DNA of 64,000 bases from Bradyrhizobiaceae bacterium (GTDB taxonomy: Bacteria; Pseudomonadota; Alphaproteobacteria; Rhizobiales; Xanthobacteraceae): positions 62,001-126,000 of the forward strand of contig JADYXZ010000018.1 in assembly GCA_020853885.1 (NCBI GenBank), given 5' to 3'. Position numbers and translations under genes: made by a program. Under the pieces are notes generated by a model that was not told where the DNA came from, searched no databases, and saw only the letters and a list, made by a program, of their open reading frames with translations. This document shows, one piece after another, positions 44,351-54,596 of the stretch (its first letter is position 1; each line of letters opens with the position of its first letter).

Positions 44351-44470
44351 CCTACGAATCAGGCAATTGAACGTCCGACGGTGAAAATACTGTGAATTAT
44401 GGTCAATTCAGAGGGGCTTTCGCCGGAATCATGGCCGCGCTATCCACTTGGATTGGGTAAGGAGCGTTCG

Positions 44471-45349
44471 ATGTTCCGAGGATCTTTCACCGCGCTCGTC
44501 ACGCCGTTCAAGAACGGCGGGCTGGACGAGCGCGCCTTCCGCGATCTCGTGGAATGGCAGATCGCCGAGGGAACCGACGGACTCGTGCCGGTGGGCACGA
44601 CCGGCGAAAGCCCGACGCTGTCGCACGAAGAGCATCATAAGGTCGTGGAATGGTGCGTGGATCAGGCGAAAGGCCGGGTTCCCGTGATCGCGGGCGCGGG
44701 CTCCAACTCCACCACGGAGGCGATCGATCTCGCCAGGCATGCGGAGAAGGCCGGGGCAAACGCGGTGCTTGTGGTCACTCCTTATTACAACAAGCCGACC
44801 CAGGACGGGCTCTATCGCCACTACAAGGCGATCAACGAGGCGATCGGGATTCCGATCTTCATCTACAACATTCCCGGCCGGTCGGTGGTCGACATGTCGG
44901 TCGACACCATGGCGAAGCTCGCCGGGCTCAAGAACATCGTCGGCGTCAAGGACGCCACCGCGAAGCTCGAGCGCGTGAGCCAGCAGCGCGCCGCGTGCGG
45001 CAAGGACTTCATCCAGCTTTCCGGCGAAGACGCGACCGCACTCGGGTTCAACGCGCACGGCGGGCAGGGCTGCATCTCGGTGACCTCGAACGTCGCGCCG
45101 CGGCTTTGCGCCGAGTTCCAGGATGCGTGCCTTGCGGGCGATTACGCCAAGGCGCTGACGCTGCAGGACCGGCTGATGCCGTTGCATACGAACCTCTTCA
45201 TCGAGAGCAATCCGGCGCCGGCGAAGTACGCATTGTCGCTACTCGGCAAGTGCGCGGAACTCTGCCGCCTGCCGCTCGCGCCGCTCGGCGAGAAGTCGAA
45301 GGCGGCCGTGCGCGAGGCCATGGTGCATGCGGGGCTGATCAACGCCTGA
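44471..45349 (+). CDS. dapA: 4-hydroxy-tetrahydrodipicolinate synthase
   Basis: A 292-residue aldolase of lysine and peptidoglycan precursor synthesis, joining pyruvate and aspartate semialdehyde. [36 protein letters not shown] and YNIPGRS are the active-site segments; the Schiff-base lysine lies in [14 protein letters not shown] near residue 161. The ATG at 44471 ([13 protein letters not shown]) gives the family length. smpB follows 18 bases after the stop. Confidence 0.97.
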   Translation: MFRGSFTALVTPFKNGGLDERAFRDLVEWQIAEGTDGLVPVGTTGESPTLSHEEHHKVVEWCVDQAKGRVPVIAGAGSNSTTEAIDLARHAEKAGANAVLVVTPYYNKPTQDGLYRHYKAINEAIGIPIFIYNIPGRSVVDMSVDTMAKLAGLKNIVGVKDATAKLERVSQQRAACGKDFIQLSGEDATALGFNAHGGQGCISVTSNVAPRLCAEFQDACLAGDYAKALTLQDRLMPLHTNLFIESNPAPAKYALSLLGKCAELCRLPLAPLGEKSKAAVREAMVHAGLINA

Positions 45350-45367
45350 GGGCGTGCGTGATCGCCC

Positions 45368-45841
45368 ATGGCAAAAGAAGAGACCGACAACCGCCGCGTG
45401 GTCGCCGTCAACCGCAAGGCCCGGTTCAACTACGAGATCGGCGACACCTATGAAGCCGGGATCGCGCTGACCGGCTCGGAGGTGAAGTCGCTGCGCACGG
45501 GCAAGGCGACGATCGCGGAATCCTATGCGGATGCGCATGCAGGCGAGATCTGGCTGATCAACGCCAATATTCCGGCTTACGCGCAGGCGGGCCGCTTCAA
45601 CCATGAACCGAAGCGGCACCGGAAGCTCCTCTTGCACAAGCGGCAGATCAACAAGCTGATCGGCGCGGTGGAGCGCGAGGGCATGACGATCGTGCCGCTC
45701 AAGCTCTATTTCAACGAGCGCGGCCGCGCGAAGATCGAGATCGCGCTCGCGCGCGGCAAGAAGCTGCACGACAAGCGCGAGACAGCAAAAAAGCGCGACT
45801 GGCAGCGGCAGAAGTCGCGGCTGATGCGGGTGAAGGGATAA
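45368..45841 (+). CDS. smpB: SsrA-binding protein (tmRNA cofactor)
   Basis: A 157-residue protein that carries tmRNA into stalled ribosomes. [33 protein letters not shown] at the N-terminus, [28 protein letters not shown] in the middle and the basic tail [23 protein letters not shown] are all typical. Probably cotranscribed with dapA, a common arrangement in alphaproteobacteria. Confidence 0.97.
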   Translation: MAKEETDNRRVVAVNRKARFNYEIGDTYEAGIALTGSEVKSLRTGKATIAESYADAHAGEIWLINANIPAYAQAGRFNHEPKRHRKLLLHKRQINKLIGAVEREGMTIVPLKLYFNERGRAKIEIALARGKKLHDKRETAKKRDWQRQKSRLMRVKG

Positions 45842-45885
45842 GTTTCTTCAATCCCTCCGCCGCTTGCGGGGGAGGAGAGCATTCG

Positions 45886-46269
45886 ATGGCGCTTCCCGTG
45901 AAGTTCGATCACTGCGTGGTTCACGTTTCCAGTTGGGAACGATCGAATGCGTTCTATCGGGACGTGATGGGCGCGGAGCTCGTGCAGCGGGGAAAGGGCT
46001 GGGCCTACCGCTTCGGCACCGAACAGTTGAACCTGCACGGACCCGGGCTCGCGCCGACGCCGGTGGCGCGCCTGCCGGTGCAGCCGGGCAACAGCGACAT
46101 CTGCTTCGAGTGGGAAGGGCCGATCGAAGAAGCGATCGCGCACCTGAAGAAGTGGAACGTGCCGATCGAGCTCGGGCCTGTTCAGCGCGCGGGCGCGAAC
46201 GGGACGGGGACGAGCGTCTATTTCCGAGATCCCGACGGGTCGCTGCTCGAGTTCATTACCTACGCTTAG
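45886..46269 (+). CDS. VOC (glyoxalase/bleomycin-resistance) family protein
   Basis: A 127-residue single VOC domain: FDHCVVHVSSWERSNAFYRDVMGAELVQRG begins with the metal-binding His, and FRDPDGSLLEFITYA ends with the Glu. Members are metal-dependent lyases, dioxygenases or resistance proteins; nothing nearby tells which. GGGGGAGGAGAGC before the ATG is a strong ribosome-binding region. Its end overlaps by four bases the convergent UDG gene. Confidence 0.88.
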   Translation: MALPVKFDHCVVHVSSWERSNAFYRDVMGAELVQRGKGWAYRFGTEQLNLHGPGLAPTPVARLPVQPGNSDICFEWEGPIEEAIAHLKKWNVPIELGPVQRAGANGTGTSVYFRDPDGSLLEFITYA

Positions 46270-46943
46270 TCCCTATCCTCCGGCTTCCCATCCAAATATT
46301 TGCGAACACTGCGGAATACGGCACGAAACATTGTGGGCGTGAGCACGCCGGTGTTCGTGTTGTAGCGGGAGCAATGATAAGAATCGAACAGCATCAGGCG
46401 CTCGCCGGCTCGATGCGCTGAGCCATGCGCGAAAGGAATGTGCGCGCGCTTGTGGTTGAGCGCCTGCGCCACGGCATCGTGCGCAACGCGGCCGAGCGCG
46501 ACGATCGCCGCAAGCCGCGGCATCCCGGCGATCGTCGGCGCGAGAAAGCGGTTGCAGGTGCGGATCTCCGCGGGCGTCGGCTTGTTCTCCGGCGGCACGC
46601 AACGCACGGCATTGGCGATGCGCGCATCGACGAGCTTCAAGGTGTCGTCGATCCGCGCTTCAAATTTTCCCTTGCCGAAGCCGAACTCGAGCAGCGTGCC
46701 GTAGAGGAGGTCGCCGGCGAAGTCGCCGGTGAAGGGGCGGCCGGTGCGGTTTGCCCCTTTCAGGCCGGGCGCCAATCCGACGATCAAGAGCCGCGCGTCG
46801 CGCGGCCCGAAGTTCGGCACCGGTGCATTGAACCAGTCAGGCTCGCGTTTGCGGTTGGCTTTGCGGAATGCAGCAAGCCGTGGACAGAGCGGGCAGTCGC
46901 GGCCCGGCTCCGCGTTCATGGCCACAGCCTCGCGCGCGCTCAC
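46266..46943 (-). CDS. Uracil-DNA glycosylase, family 5 (UDGb type)
   Basis: A 225-residue repair enzyme. The N-terminal CPLCPRLAAFR cysteines suggest an iron-sulfur cluster with the later RCVPPENKPTPAEIRTC cysteines. The uracil pocket reads LLIVGLAPGLKGANRTGRPFTGDFAGDLLY, and the second motif is MLFDSYHCSRYNTNTGVLT. The lack of the usual Asp/Glu in motif one (GLAPG) points to the UDGb family of actinobacteria and thermophiles. GTG start overlaps the NYN gene stop (GTGA), so the two are coupled. Confidence 0.9.
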   Translation of the reverse strand: MSAREAVAMNAEPGRDCPLCPRLAAFRKANRKREPDWFNAPVPNFGPRDARLLIVGLAPGLKGANRTGRPFTGDFAGDLLYGTLLEFGFGKGKFEARIDDTLKLVDARIANAVRCVPPENKPTPAEIRTCNRFLAPTIAGMPRLAAIVALGRVAHDAVAQALNHKRAHIPFAHGSAHRAGERLMLFDSYHCSRYNTNTGVLTPTMFRAVFRSVRKYLDGKPEDRD

Positions 46944-47596
46944 CGATTGCCGAGATCGTCTTCTTCGTCATCATCCACGTTCGCGCCGACGCTTGCGGGC
47001 GCCGGCGCGTGCTGCGGCTGCCGTTGCAGGAAGCCCGGCGCATTCTGCATGCGCGTGGAACGCTCGGACGGGTCGCGGCCGATGCGCGGCAGGAGCTCGG
47101 CAAGATCGAGAAAGACGTCGGCCTGGCGGCGCAGCTCGTCGGCGACCATCGGCGGCTGTGTGGAGATCGTGGAGACCACCGTCACGCGCACGCCCTTGCG
47201 CTGGATCGATTCGACGAGCGGACGAAAATCGCCGTCGCCGGAAAACAGGACGATGTGGTCGACGTGCTCGGCCAGCTCCATGGCATCGACGGCGAGCTCG
47301 ATGTCCATGTTGCCTTTCACCTTGCGGCGGCCGGTGGAGTCGGTGAATTCCTTCACCGGCTTCGTCACGACCGTGTAGCCGTTGTAGTCGAGCCAATCGA
47401 GCAGCGGACGAATGGAGGAATATTCCTGATCCTCGATCAGCGCCGTGTAGTAGAAAGCGCGCAGCAGATTTCCGCGACTCTGAAATTCCTTGAGCAGGCG
47501 CTTGTAGTCGATGTCGGCGCCGAGGCCGCGTGACGTCGCATAGAGATTTGCGCCGTCGATAAAGACTGCAATCTTTTCGGAAGTTGAATTCGTCAT
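46940..47596 (-). CDS. NYN-domain (LabA/DUF88) RNase-like protein
   Basis: A 218-residue PIN-like NYN domain protein. IAVFIDGANLYATSRGLG near residue 9 holds the first acidic residue, KGNMDIELAVDAMELAEHVDHIVLFSGDGDFRPLVE near residue 95 holds the others, and the tail is acidic and disordered (VDDDEEDDLGNR). Probably a metal-dependent RNase; no target is known. It is transcribed before, and overlaps, the UDG gene. The ATG at 47596 gives the usual length. Confidence 0.9.
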   Translation of the reverse strand: MTNSTSEKIAVFIDGANLYATSRGLGADIDYKRLLKEFQSRGNLLRAFYYTALIEDQEYSSIRPLLDWLDYNGYTVVTKPVKEFTDSTGRRKVKGNMDIELAVDAMELAEHVDHIVLFSGDGDFRPLVESIQRKGVRVTVVSTISTQPPMVADELRRQADVFLDLAELLPRIGRDPSERSTRMQNAPGFLQRQPQHAPAPASVGANVDDDEEDDLGNR

Positions 47597-48017
47597 CGCA
47601 TGGATCTCGCAATCAACGTTGCACAAAGTGCGCCGGAGGCCGGCGAAGGGCAGGGTGCCTAGCAGACCTTTGGCGCAGAACCAAGGCAGTCGGCGTGGTT
47701 AGACACGCAACTTCGGATTGTGCCGGCCGGTGTTGCTTTCACGATGTCGAGATGAAGGCAATGCCCGCGTAAAGCCCTGCCGTCCCCGCGACTGCGCCCC
47801 GCAAGCGGCCACTGGCAGCGTAAGGAGACGGTGACCGGCTGCGCGTCTTGGAAGACAGGCGCATCCAGCCGGATGCGACTGCGGGCAGCCCACAGGCGCC
47901 GGGACGCGGCTATTTCCGGACACGGCCTCGACATCCTGGCGACCTTGCGTTGCACCGCCACGGCGGCTATATGCCTGCGGAATCCCAGAAATGTACCCGT
48001 TTGCGGAGGTCTGAAGG
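47597..48017. other. Intergenic region between NYN gene and rpoZ
   Basis: A 421-base gap between divergent genes. A cobalamin-riboswitch-like leader occupies 47718-47845. The remaining 170 bases before rpoZ have a GCATCC / GGATGC hairpin near 47868-47883 but no convincing open reading frame; a TTTGCGGAGGTCTGAAGG ribosome-binding region precedes rpoZ. Confidence 0.6.
47718..47845 (+). ncRNA. Cobalamin-riboswitch-like element
   Basis: The order of conserved pieces fits a cobalamin aptamer: GTGCCGGCCGGTG at the 5' end, GATGAAGGCAATGCC (GGGAA-type box with one change), CCGTCCCCGCGACTG (core CCCCGCAACTG), AAGCGGCCACTGG and the B12-box centre AAGGAGACGG, then GACCGGCTGC, which can close the first helix with GCCGG at the 5' end. 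The middle appears shortened relative to the long class. No B12 transport or synthesis gene follows; the next gene on the strand is rpoZ. Confidence 0.55.
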
Positions 48018-48413
48018 ATGGCCCGCGTCACCGTCGAAGATTGCGTCGACAAGGTCGAAAACCGGTTCGAGCTCGTGCTGCTCGCCAGCCACCGGGCGCG
48101 TATGATTTCCGCCGGCTCGGAGATCACCGTCGACCGGGACAACGACAAGAACCCGGTCGTCGCCCTGCGGGAACTCGCCGACGAGATGATCTCGCCGCAG
48201 GACCTCAAGGAAGAGCTGATCCACTCGCTGCAGAAGTACACCGAGGTGGACGAGCCGGAGCCGGAGGCGGTGCCGCTCATCGCCGGAACGGCCACGGCCG
48301 CGGATACCGACGACAGCAACGTCCAGATGGACCGCATGACCGAGGAGCAGTTGCTTGCCGGCCTGCAGGGCCTTGTCCCGCCGGAGCAAACTCCGGAGGA
48401 AGAGGGCGAATAG
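48018..48413 (+). CDS. rpoZ: RNA polymerase omega subunit
   Basis: A 131-residue omega subunit that helps RNA polymerase assemble and forms part of a ppGpp site. [33 protein letters not shown] and VALRELADE are diagnostic. The C-terminal acidic tail ([16 protein letters not shown]) is typical of alphaproteobacteria. The ppGpp synthetase gene follows, a frequent pairing. Confidence 0.97.
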   Translation: MARVTVEDCVDKVENRFELVLLASHRARMISAGSEITVDRDNDKNPVVALRELADEMISPQDLKEELIHSLQKYTEVDEPEPEAVPLIAGTATAADTDDSNVQMDRMTEEQLLAGLQGLVPPEQTPEEEGE

Positions 48414-48575
48414 TTAACCCGCCCGTTCTAATCTTCATGGCGGCCCGGCATTGCCGGGCCGCTTTGCGTTTCCGGGCCGGGCCGGGGCGCGCCCTTGCAC
48501 GGGGTCGGCCCGGCGATGATATTCACGGGGCGCGGCTGAACCGTCCGGCGGGTCGGGCGGGCCGCTCGGGTGCAC

Positions 48576-50843
48576 ATGGAAGTCATTGAGCACGCTTCCA
48601 GATCGAGTGCGGTGACCAGCCGCCCGATGATGCGTCAGTACGAACTGGTCGAGCGGGTCCGTCGCTACAATCCCAACACCGACGAGGCGCTGCTCAACCG
48701 GGCCTACGTCTATGCCATGAAGGCGCACGGCACCCAGAAGCGCGCCTCCGGTGCTCCCTACATCTCGCATCCGATCGAGGTTGCCGCCATTCTCGCCGAC
48801 CTCAAGCTCGACGATTCCACGATCGTCGCCGCGCTTCTGCACGACACCATCGAGGACACCGAGGTCACGCGCGAGGAGATCGAGAGCAAGTTCGGCAAGG
48901 ACATCGCCGTCCTCGTCGACGGGCTCACCAAGATCAAGAAGCTCGACCTCGTTTCCAAGCGCGCCGAGCAGGCGGAGAACCTGCGCAAGCTCCTGCTCGC
49001 GATCGCCGACGACGTGCGCGTGCTGCTCGTCAAGCTCGCCGACCGCCTGCACAACATGCGCACGCTCCAATACGTCCCCGAGGAGAAGCGCAACCGGATC
49101 GCGGAAGAGACGCTCGATATCTACGCGCCGCTCGCAGGCCGTATGGGCATGCACGACATGCGCGAGGAGCTCGAGGACCTGGCGTTCCGGCAGCTTTCGC
49201 CCGACGCCTATCGCTCGATCGAATCTCGGCTCGTGAATCTGCGCGAAAAGAACAGGCATCTGATCGCGGAGATCGAAGGCGAGCTGACGGGCGCGTTGGC
49301 CGCCAAGCGTATCCGCGCCCGCGTGAAGGGCCGCGAGAAGAGGCCACACTCCATCTGGAGGAAGATGGAGCGCAAGGCGATCGGCTTCGAGCAGCTATCG
49401 GATATCTATGGATTCCGGATCGTCGTCGGCACAGTGGAGGAGTGCTACCGGGCCATCGGTGTCGTGCACACGCGATGGCCGGTCGTGCCGGGCCGCTTCA
49501 AGGACTACATCTCGACGCCGAAGCAGAACGATTACCGCTCGATCCATACGACAGTGGTGGGGCCGGGCCGGCAGCGCGTGGAACTGCAGGTGCGGACGCG
49601 CGAGATGGAGGATGTCGCGGAATACGGCATCGCCGCGCATGCATTATATAAAGACAGCGGCGGCACGCCGACGGAGATGCTTTCCCGCGATTCCGGCGCC
49701 TATGCATGGTTGCGGCGGACGATCGAGCTCCTGGCGGAAGGCTCGAGCTCGGAAGAATTCCTCGAGCACACGAAGCTCGAGCTTTTCCACGACCAGGTGT
49801 TTTGCTTCACGCCGAAAGGGCGCCTGATCGCGCTGCCGCGCAAGGCGACGCCGATCGATTTCGCCTATGCGGTGCATACCGACGTCGGCAACAGCGCGAT
49901 CGGCTGCAAGATCAACGGCAAGGTGGCACCGCTCGTGTCGGAGCTCGCCACCGGCGACGAGGTGGAAATCCTGCGCGGCGAGGGCCACTCGCCACCGGCG
50001 GCCTGGGAATCGATCGTCGTGACCGGCAAGGCGCGCGCCGCCATCCGGCGCTCCACGCGATCCGCCGTGCGCAAGCAATATACCGGGCTCGGCCAGCGCA
50101 TGGTCGAGCGCACGTTCGCCCGTGCCGGCAAGCCGCTTTCCACCGAGCGGCTGCAGGCGGCGCTCTCTCGCCTCGCCCGCTCTTCGCTCGATGACGTCTA
50201 TGCTGCGGTGGGGCGCGGCGAGATGCGCGCCGACGACGTGGTGAAGGCGGTCCATCCGGATTGGCGCGGCGAGCGGAAGGCGAAGAAGGAAGCTCCGCGC
50301 AGCGAGGGCTGGTTCGGCCTCTCGCGCGGATCGAGCCTCAAGTTCCGCATCCCGGGCTTCCGCGGCTCCAGCACGCCGAATGCACCCTCCAGTCCGATCC
50401 CCATCCGCGGCATCAACGGCGACCTGCCGGTGCGGTTTGCGCCGGACGGCGGGGCCGTGCCCGGCGACCGCATCGTCGGCATCATGACGCCGGGCGAGGG
50501 CATCACGATCTATCCAATTCAATCGCCGGCCCTGAAGGAATTCGACGACGAGCCGCACCGCTGGCTCGACGTGCGGTGGGATATCGACGAGGCGGCGGCG
50601 CAACGATATCCGGCGCGGGTGAAGCTGATGTGTTCGAACGCGCCGGGAACGCTTGCACAGATCGCGCAGGTCATCAGCGAGCATGCGGGCAACATCGACA
50701 ATATCCGGATGGCGCGGCGGTCGCCCGACTTCACCGAGATGACGATCGACGTCGAGGTGTACGATCTGAAGCATCTGACGGCCATTATCGCGCAACTGCG
50801 CACGAAGCCGGTCGTCGCGTCCGCCGAGCGCGTCAATGGTTGA
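48576..50843 (+). CDS. rsh: Bifunctional (p)ppGpp synthetase/hydrolase (RelA/SpoT homologue)
   Basis: About 755 residues. The HD hydrolase domain has [18 protein letters not shown] near residue 92 with the intact HD pair and [15 protein letters not shown]. The synthetase domain has [40 protein letters not shown] and VELQVRT. The TGS domain ([31 protein letters not shown]) and a C-terminal ACT domain ([18 protein letters not shown]) follow. Both catalytic sets look intact. The start is ATG 48576; [11 protein letters not shown] at 48627 is a possible alternative. pdxJ overlaps the end by 8 bases. Confidence 0.95.
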   Translation: MEVIEHASRSSAVTSRPMMRQYELVERVRRYNPNTDEALLNRAYVYAMKAHGTQKRASGAPYISHPIEVAAILADLKLDDSTIVAALLHDTIEDTEVTREEIESKFGKDIAVLVDGLTKIKKLDLVSKRAEQAENLRKLLLAIADDVRVLLVKLADRLHNMRTLQYVPEEKRNRIAEETLDIYAPLAGRMGMHDMREELEDLAFRQLSPDAYRSIESRLVNLREKNRHLIAEIEGELTGALAAKRIRARVKGREKRPHSIWRKMERKAIGFEQLSDIYGFRIVVGTVEECYRAIGVVHTRWPVVPGRFKDYISTPKQNDYRSIHTTVVGPGRQRVELQVRTREMEDVAEYGIAAHALYKDSGGTPTEMLSRDSGAYAWLRRTIELLAEGSSSEEFLEHTKLELFHDQVFCFTPKGRLIALPRKATPIDFAYAVHTDVGNSAIGCKINGKVAPLVSELATGDEVEILRGEGHSPPAAWESIVVTGKARAAIRRSTRSAVRKQYTGLGQRMVERTFARAGKPLSTERLQAALSRLARSSLDDVYAAVGRGEMRADDVVKAVHPDWRGERKAKKEAPRSEGWFGLSRGSSLKFRIPGFRGSSTPNAPSSPIPIRGINGDLPVRFAPDGGAVPGDRIVGIMTPGEGITIYPIQSPALKEFDDEPHRWLDVRWDIDEAAAQRYPARVKLMCSNAPGTLAQIAQVISEHAGNIDNIRMARRSPDFTEMTIDVEVYDLKHLTAIIAQLRTKPVVASAERVNG

Positions 50844-51606
50844 GCTGCGCCCGATCCGCCTCGGCGTGAACGTCGACCACGTCGCGACCTTGCGCAATGC
50901 GCGCGGCGGCTGGCATCCGGATCCGCTGCGGGCGGCGAAAGCGGCGGTTGCCGCGGGCGCAGACGGGATCACGGTCCATCTGCGTGAGGACCGGCGTCAT
51001 ATCCGCGACGAGGATGTGCGGCGGATCAGGGCGGAAGTTGCTGCGCCGCTGAATTTCGAGCTGGCTGCGACGCCGGAAATGCTGGCGATCGCGCTGGACG
51101 TGAAGCCACATGCGGCGTGCGTCGTCCCCGAGAAGCGCACGGAGCGCACCACCGAAGGCGGACTTGAGGTCGCAAACGCGCGGGCGACGCTCGCGCCGTT
51201 TGTCGCCAAGCTGCGCGCGGCGGGCATCCGGGTTTCGCTGTTCATCGAGCCGGACCCGGCGCAGATCGAAGCGGCGGCCGCGGTGGAAGCGCCGGTGATC
51301 GAAATCCATACGGGTGCCTGGTGCGAAGCGATTGCCGCAGGCGATGCGAAGGCTGCGCAGACAGTCTTTGAGCGCATCCGCCAGGGGGCGCAGCAGGCAG
51401 TGAAGCTCGGACTTGAAGTGCATGCGGGTCATGGCCTCGATTTTGCGACCGCGGAGACGATTTCCGCATTGCCGGAAATCGTCGAGCTCAATATCGGGCA
51501 CTTTCTGATCGGCGAGGCGTTGTTCTCCGGACTCGAACCCGTGATCCACACGTTCCGGGCGGCCATGGATCGCGGGCGGGCGAAAGCCAGGGAACAGGCC
51601 GCATGA
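50836..51606 (+). CDS. pdxJ: Pyridoxine 5'-phosphate synthase
   Basis: A 256-residue enzyme that closes the pyridoxine ring from 1-deoxyxylulose 5-phosphate and 3-amino-2-oxopropyl phosphate. [58 protein letters not shown] and [12 protein letters not shown] are the active-site segments. It overlaps rsh at its start and acpS at its end (ATGA), in the standard alphaproteobacterial order pdxJ-acpS-lepB-rnc-era. Confidence 0.97.
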   Translation: MVELRPIRLGVNVDHVATLRNARGGWHPDPLRAAKAAVAAGADGITVHLREDRRHIRDEDVRRIRAEVAAPLNFELAATPEMLAIALDVKPHAACVVPEKRTERTTEGGLEVANARATLAPFVAKLRAAGIRVSLFIEPDPAQIEAAAAVEAPVIEIHTGAWCEAIAAGDAKAAQTVFERIRQGAQQAVKLGLEVHAGHGLDFATAETISALPEIVELNIGHFLIGEALFSGLEPVIHTFRAAMDRGRAKAREQAA

Positions 51607-52010
51607 TCATCGGCATGGGGTCGGACATCACCGACATCCGGCGGATCGAGAAAGTCATTGGCCGGCACGGCGAGCGGTTTCTGGAGCGGATTTTCACGGA
51701 TGCGGAGCGGGCCCGGGCCGAGCGGCGGGCCAACCGGGTGGCGACCTATGCCAAGCGATTCGCGGCCAAGGAGGCTTGCGCCAAGGCATTGGGCACCGGC
51801 ATGCGCCGTGGCGTCTGGTGGCGGGACATGGGCGTGATCAATTTGCCGTCAGGCCGTCCCACCATGGAGTTGAAGGGCGGGGCGCTTCGCCGGCTCGAAG
51901 AGCTGACGCCGGCAGGCTATGAAGCGCGGATCGACCTCACGATCAGCGACGAATGGCCGCTGGCGCAGGCGATTGTCGTGATCTCCCTCGTGCAACGGGC
52001 GGGAGGCTGA
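51603..52010 (+). CDS. acpS: Holo-[acyl-carrier-protein] synthase
   Basis: A 135-residue phosphopantetheinyl transferase that activates acyl carrier protein. [19 protein letters not shown] holds the first metal-binding aspartate, and [27 protein letters not shown] the KEAxxKA motif. Length fits AcpS. Start overlaps the pdxJ stop (ATGA). Confidence 0.97.
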   Translation: MIIGMGSDITDIRRIEKVIGRHGERFLERIFTDAERARAERRANRVATYAKRFAAKEACAKALGTGMRRGVWWRDMGVINLPSGRPTMELKGGALRRLEELTPAGYEARIDLTISDEWPLAQAIVVISLVQRAGG

Positions 52011-52064
52011 TCTGCGTTGCCTCCGGCGCTGCGGGCGTCTATACGCGACGAACCCTGAAGTCCG

Positions 52065-52817
52065 ATGAGCATGGCCACAAAGAAGAAGCAAGAAAGCGGT
52101 TTCGCCGAGACCGTGCGCGTGATCTTTCACGCGCTGCTGATCGCGCTCGTGATCCGTACCTTCCTGTTCCAGCCGTTCAACATTCCGTCGGGCTCGATGA
52201 TCCAGACGCTGCTCATCGGCGACTATCTGTTCGTGTCGAAGTATTCCTACGGGTACAGCCGTTTCTCGTTTCCATTCTCGCCCAATCTGTTTTCAGGACG
52301 CGTCTGGAGTGGATCGCCCGAGCGCGGCGATGTCGTGGTGTTCAAGCTGCCGAAGGACGACTCCACCGACTACATCAAGCGCGTGATCGGCCTGCCGGGC
52401 GACAGAATTCAGATGGTTTCCGGCGTGCTGCACATCAATGGGCAGCCGGTGAAGCGCGAACGGGTCGCTGACTACGTTTCCGACGAGCCGGAATCGCGCG
52501 GCCAGCCGGCGCGGCGATACCGGGAGACGCTGCCGAACGGCGTCTCCTACGAAGTGCTCGATCTCGTCGAGAACGGTTTCTATGACAACACGCCCGTCTA
52601 TGAAGTGCCGCCCGGGCACTATTTCATGATGGGCGACAACCGCGACAACTCGACGGACAGCCGCGTGCTGTCGCAGGTTGGCTACGTGCCCCACGACAAT
52701 CTGATCGGACGCGCGCAGATCATTTTCTTCTCGATCCAGGAAGGCCATCACGCCTGGGAATTCTGGACCTGGCCGACTTCGGTGCGCTGGAGCCGGCTGT
52801 TCAAACTGGTGCGATGA
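52065..52817 (+). CDS. lepB: Signal peptidase I
   Basis: A 250-residue inner-membrane protease that removes signal peptides. A membrane span (IFHALLIALVIRTFLF) is followed by NIPSGSMIQTLLIGD with the nucleophilic serine (Ser44), DYIKRVIGLPGDRIQM with the general-base lysine near residue 106, and GHYFMMGDNRDNSTDSR. Its end overlaps rnc by four bases (ATGA). Confidence 0.97.
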   Translation: MSMATKKKQESGFAETVRVIFHALLIALVIRTFLFQPFNIPSGSMIQTLLIGDYLFVSKYSYGYSRFSFPFSPNLFSGRVWSGSPERGDVVVFKLPKDDSTDYIKRVIGLPGDRIQMVSGVLHINGQPVKRERVADYVSDEPESRGQPARRYRETLPNGVSYEVLDLVENGFYDNTPVYEVPPGHYFMMGDNRDNSTDSRVLSQVGYVPHDNLIGRAQIIFFSIQEGHHAWEFWTWPTSVRWSRLFKLVR

Positions 52818-53521
52818 AGCGAAAGAAGTCCACTTCCGCGCTGCAGGAGCGGATCGGACACCGGTTTGCCGACCCGAAATTGCTGGATGTCGCCCTGACG
52901 CACGTGAGCGCCGCGACCGGCGCGCGCAAGCGCACGGAAACCTATCAGCGGCTCGAGTTCCTCGGCGACCATGTGCTCGGACTCGCGATCTCCGACCTTC
53001 TCTATCGTTCGTTTCCGAAGGCCGATGAAGGCGAGTTGTCGCGGCGGCTTGCCGACCTCGTGCGCAAGGATGCTTGCGCGGAGGCGGCCGCGGCGATGGA
53101 CCTTGCTCCCTATCTTCGCCTTGGCAGCGGTCAGCAGCAGATGAGCGAACGGGCGCGCACGGCGATCCTCGCCGACGTGTGCGAGGCGGTGATCGGCAGC
53201 GTCTTCCTCGATGCGGGCTATGAAGCAGCGGCGAAGCTCGTGGAGCGGTACTGGCGGGAACGCATGCTGGAGCCGCACCGGCCGTTGCGCGACCCGAAGA
53301 CCATGCTGCAGGAATGGGCGCAGGGCCGGGGACTGCCGGCGCCGATCTACAAGGAAATGGAGCGGAAGGGACCGGATCACCGGCCGGAATTCCGGGTGGC
53401 TGTCGAACTGCCCGGCATCCCGGCGACGGAAGGCAAGGGACGCTCGAAGCGCGACGCGGAGCAGGCGGCGGCAGCCGCAATGCTCGAGCGCGAGGGTGTC
53501 ACGCAGGTGGCGGGTGCCTGA
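52814..53521 (+). CDS. rnc: Ribonuclease III
   Basis: A 235-residue double-strand RNA endonuclease for rRNA and mRNA processing. YQRLEFLGDHVLGLAISDLLY is the catalytic signature, ILADVCEAVIGSVFLDAGYE holds the remaining metal ligands, and a C-terminal double-stranded-RNA-binding domain (DPKTMLQEWAQGRGLPAPIY to RSKRDAEQAAAAAML) is present. It overlaps lepB upstream and era downstream. Confidence 0.97.
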   Translation: MKRKKSTSALQERIGHRFADPKLLDVALTHVSAATGARKRTETYQRLEFLGDHVLGLAISDLLYRSFPKADEGELSRRLADLVRKDACAEAAAAMDLAPYLRLGSGQQQMSERARTAILADVCEAVIGSVFLDAGYEAAAKLVERYWRERMLEPHRPLRDPKTMLQEWAQGRGLPAPIYKEMERKGPDHRPEFRVAVELPGIPATEGKGRSKRDAEQAAAAAMLEREGVTQVAGA

Positions 53522-54431
53522 GGCCGGCAACGAGCCCGTGACCCGTTGCGGCTTCGTCGCGCTCGTGGGTGCGCCCAATGTCGGGAAATCCACGCTGCTG
53601 AATCAATTGGTCGGCTCGAAGGTGTCGATCGTCTCGCCCAAGGTGCAGACGACGCGGAGCCAGGTGCGCGGCATCGCCATGCACGGCAACACGCAGATCG
53701 TTTTCGTCGATACGCCGGGAATCTTCGCCCCGCGGCGGCGGCTCGACCGTGCCATGGTGCAGGCGGCCTGGAGCGGGGCGGGCGATGCCGATCTCATTGC
53801 GCTCCTGATCGACGCCAAGAAAGGACTCGACGACGAGGCGCGGGCGATCATCGGAAAGCTTGCCGATATCCGCGCGAAGAAGGTGCTGATTATCAACAAG
53901 ATCGGCACGGTGACGCGGGAGTCGCTCTTGGCGCTTGCGGCGGAGGCGGACCGGCTGGCGAAGTTCGAGCGCATCTTCATGATCGCCGCGGTGAAGGGCG
54001 ATGGCGTGCCCGATGTGCTTCGCTATTTCGCCGAAGCCGTGCCGGCCGGGCCGTATCATTATCCGCCCGACGAAATCTCCGACCTGCCGGAACGGCTGCT
54101 CGCCGCCGAGGTCACGCGGGAGAAGCTGTATTTACGGCTGCACGAGGAACTGCCGTACCAATCAACGGTCGAGACCGACTCATGGAAGGAATTGAAGGAC
54201 GGCTCGGTGCGGATCGAGCAGACGATCTTCGTCGGGCGGGAGAGTCAGCGTAAGATCGTGCTCGGCGAAGGCGGACGCATGATCAAGGCGATCTCGATGG
54301 ATGCGCGCAAGGAAATCGCGGCGACGATCGAGCGCAAGGTGCATCTCTTCCTGCACGTGAAGGTGCGCGAGGATTGGGAGAACGATCCGGAACGCTACCG
54401 CGCGGCGGGGCTGGAGTTCCCGAAGGAATGA
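53514..54431 (+). CDS. era: GTPase Era
   Basis: A 305-residue GTPase needed for 16S rRNA maturation and small-subunit assembly. GTP motifs: FVALVGAPNVGKSTLLNQLVG (P-loop), TRSQVRG (G2), VFVDTPGI (G3), IINKIGT (NKxD type, with Ile-Gly following). The KH domain has RKIVLGEGGRMIKAISMDARKEI and the tail HLFLHVKVREDWENDPERYRAAGLEF. The GTG at 53514 overlaps rnc by eight bases; GTG 53538 is a possible later start. Confidence 0.96.
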   Translation: MPEAGNEPVTRCGFVALVGAPNVGKSTLLNQLVGSKVSIVSPKVQTTRSQVRGIAMHGNTQIVFVDTPGIFAPRRRLDRAMVQAAWSGAGDADLIALLIDAKKGLDDEARAIIGKLADIRAKKVLIINKIGTVTRESLLALAAEADRLAKFERIFMIAAVKGDGVPDVLRYFAEAVPAGPYHYPPDEISDLPERLLAAEVTREKLYLRLHEELPYQSTVETDSWKELKDGSVRIEQTIFVGRESQRKIVLGEGGRMIKAISMDARKEIAATIERKVHLFLHVKVREDWENDPERYRAAGLEFPKE

Positions 54432-54449
54432 AGGCGCTGATATTGAGAG

Positions 54450-54596
54450 CTGTCATCCCGGGCGAGCGGCGCGTAGCCGCGAGACCCGGGACCCATGAAC
54501 ACCAACGCCGGCAAATTTCTTGTGCGCCGTGTTCCTGGGTCCCGGCTCGCGCGATCGCCGGGCTGGCGCCCGCCGATCGCTTGGCCGGGACGACAG
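54450..54596. repeat. 147-base palindromic repeat between era and recO
   Basis: Inverted ends CTGTCATCCCGG and CCGGGACGACAG (11 of 12 paired), with inner matching arms around gggacccatgaacacc / gtgttcctgggtccc. It is a dispersed alphaproteobacterial repeat type; short frames inside it (from 54495) are translated repeat. Confidence 0.8.

Noticed and set aside
47831-48589. Frame downstream of the riboswitch-like element that could be a B12-regulated gene
   Set aside because: It runs out of frame through rpoZ and shows no similarity to B12 transport or synthesis proteins.
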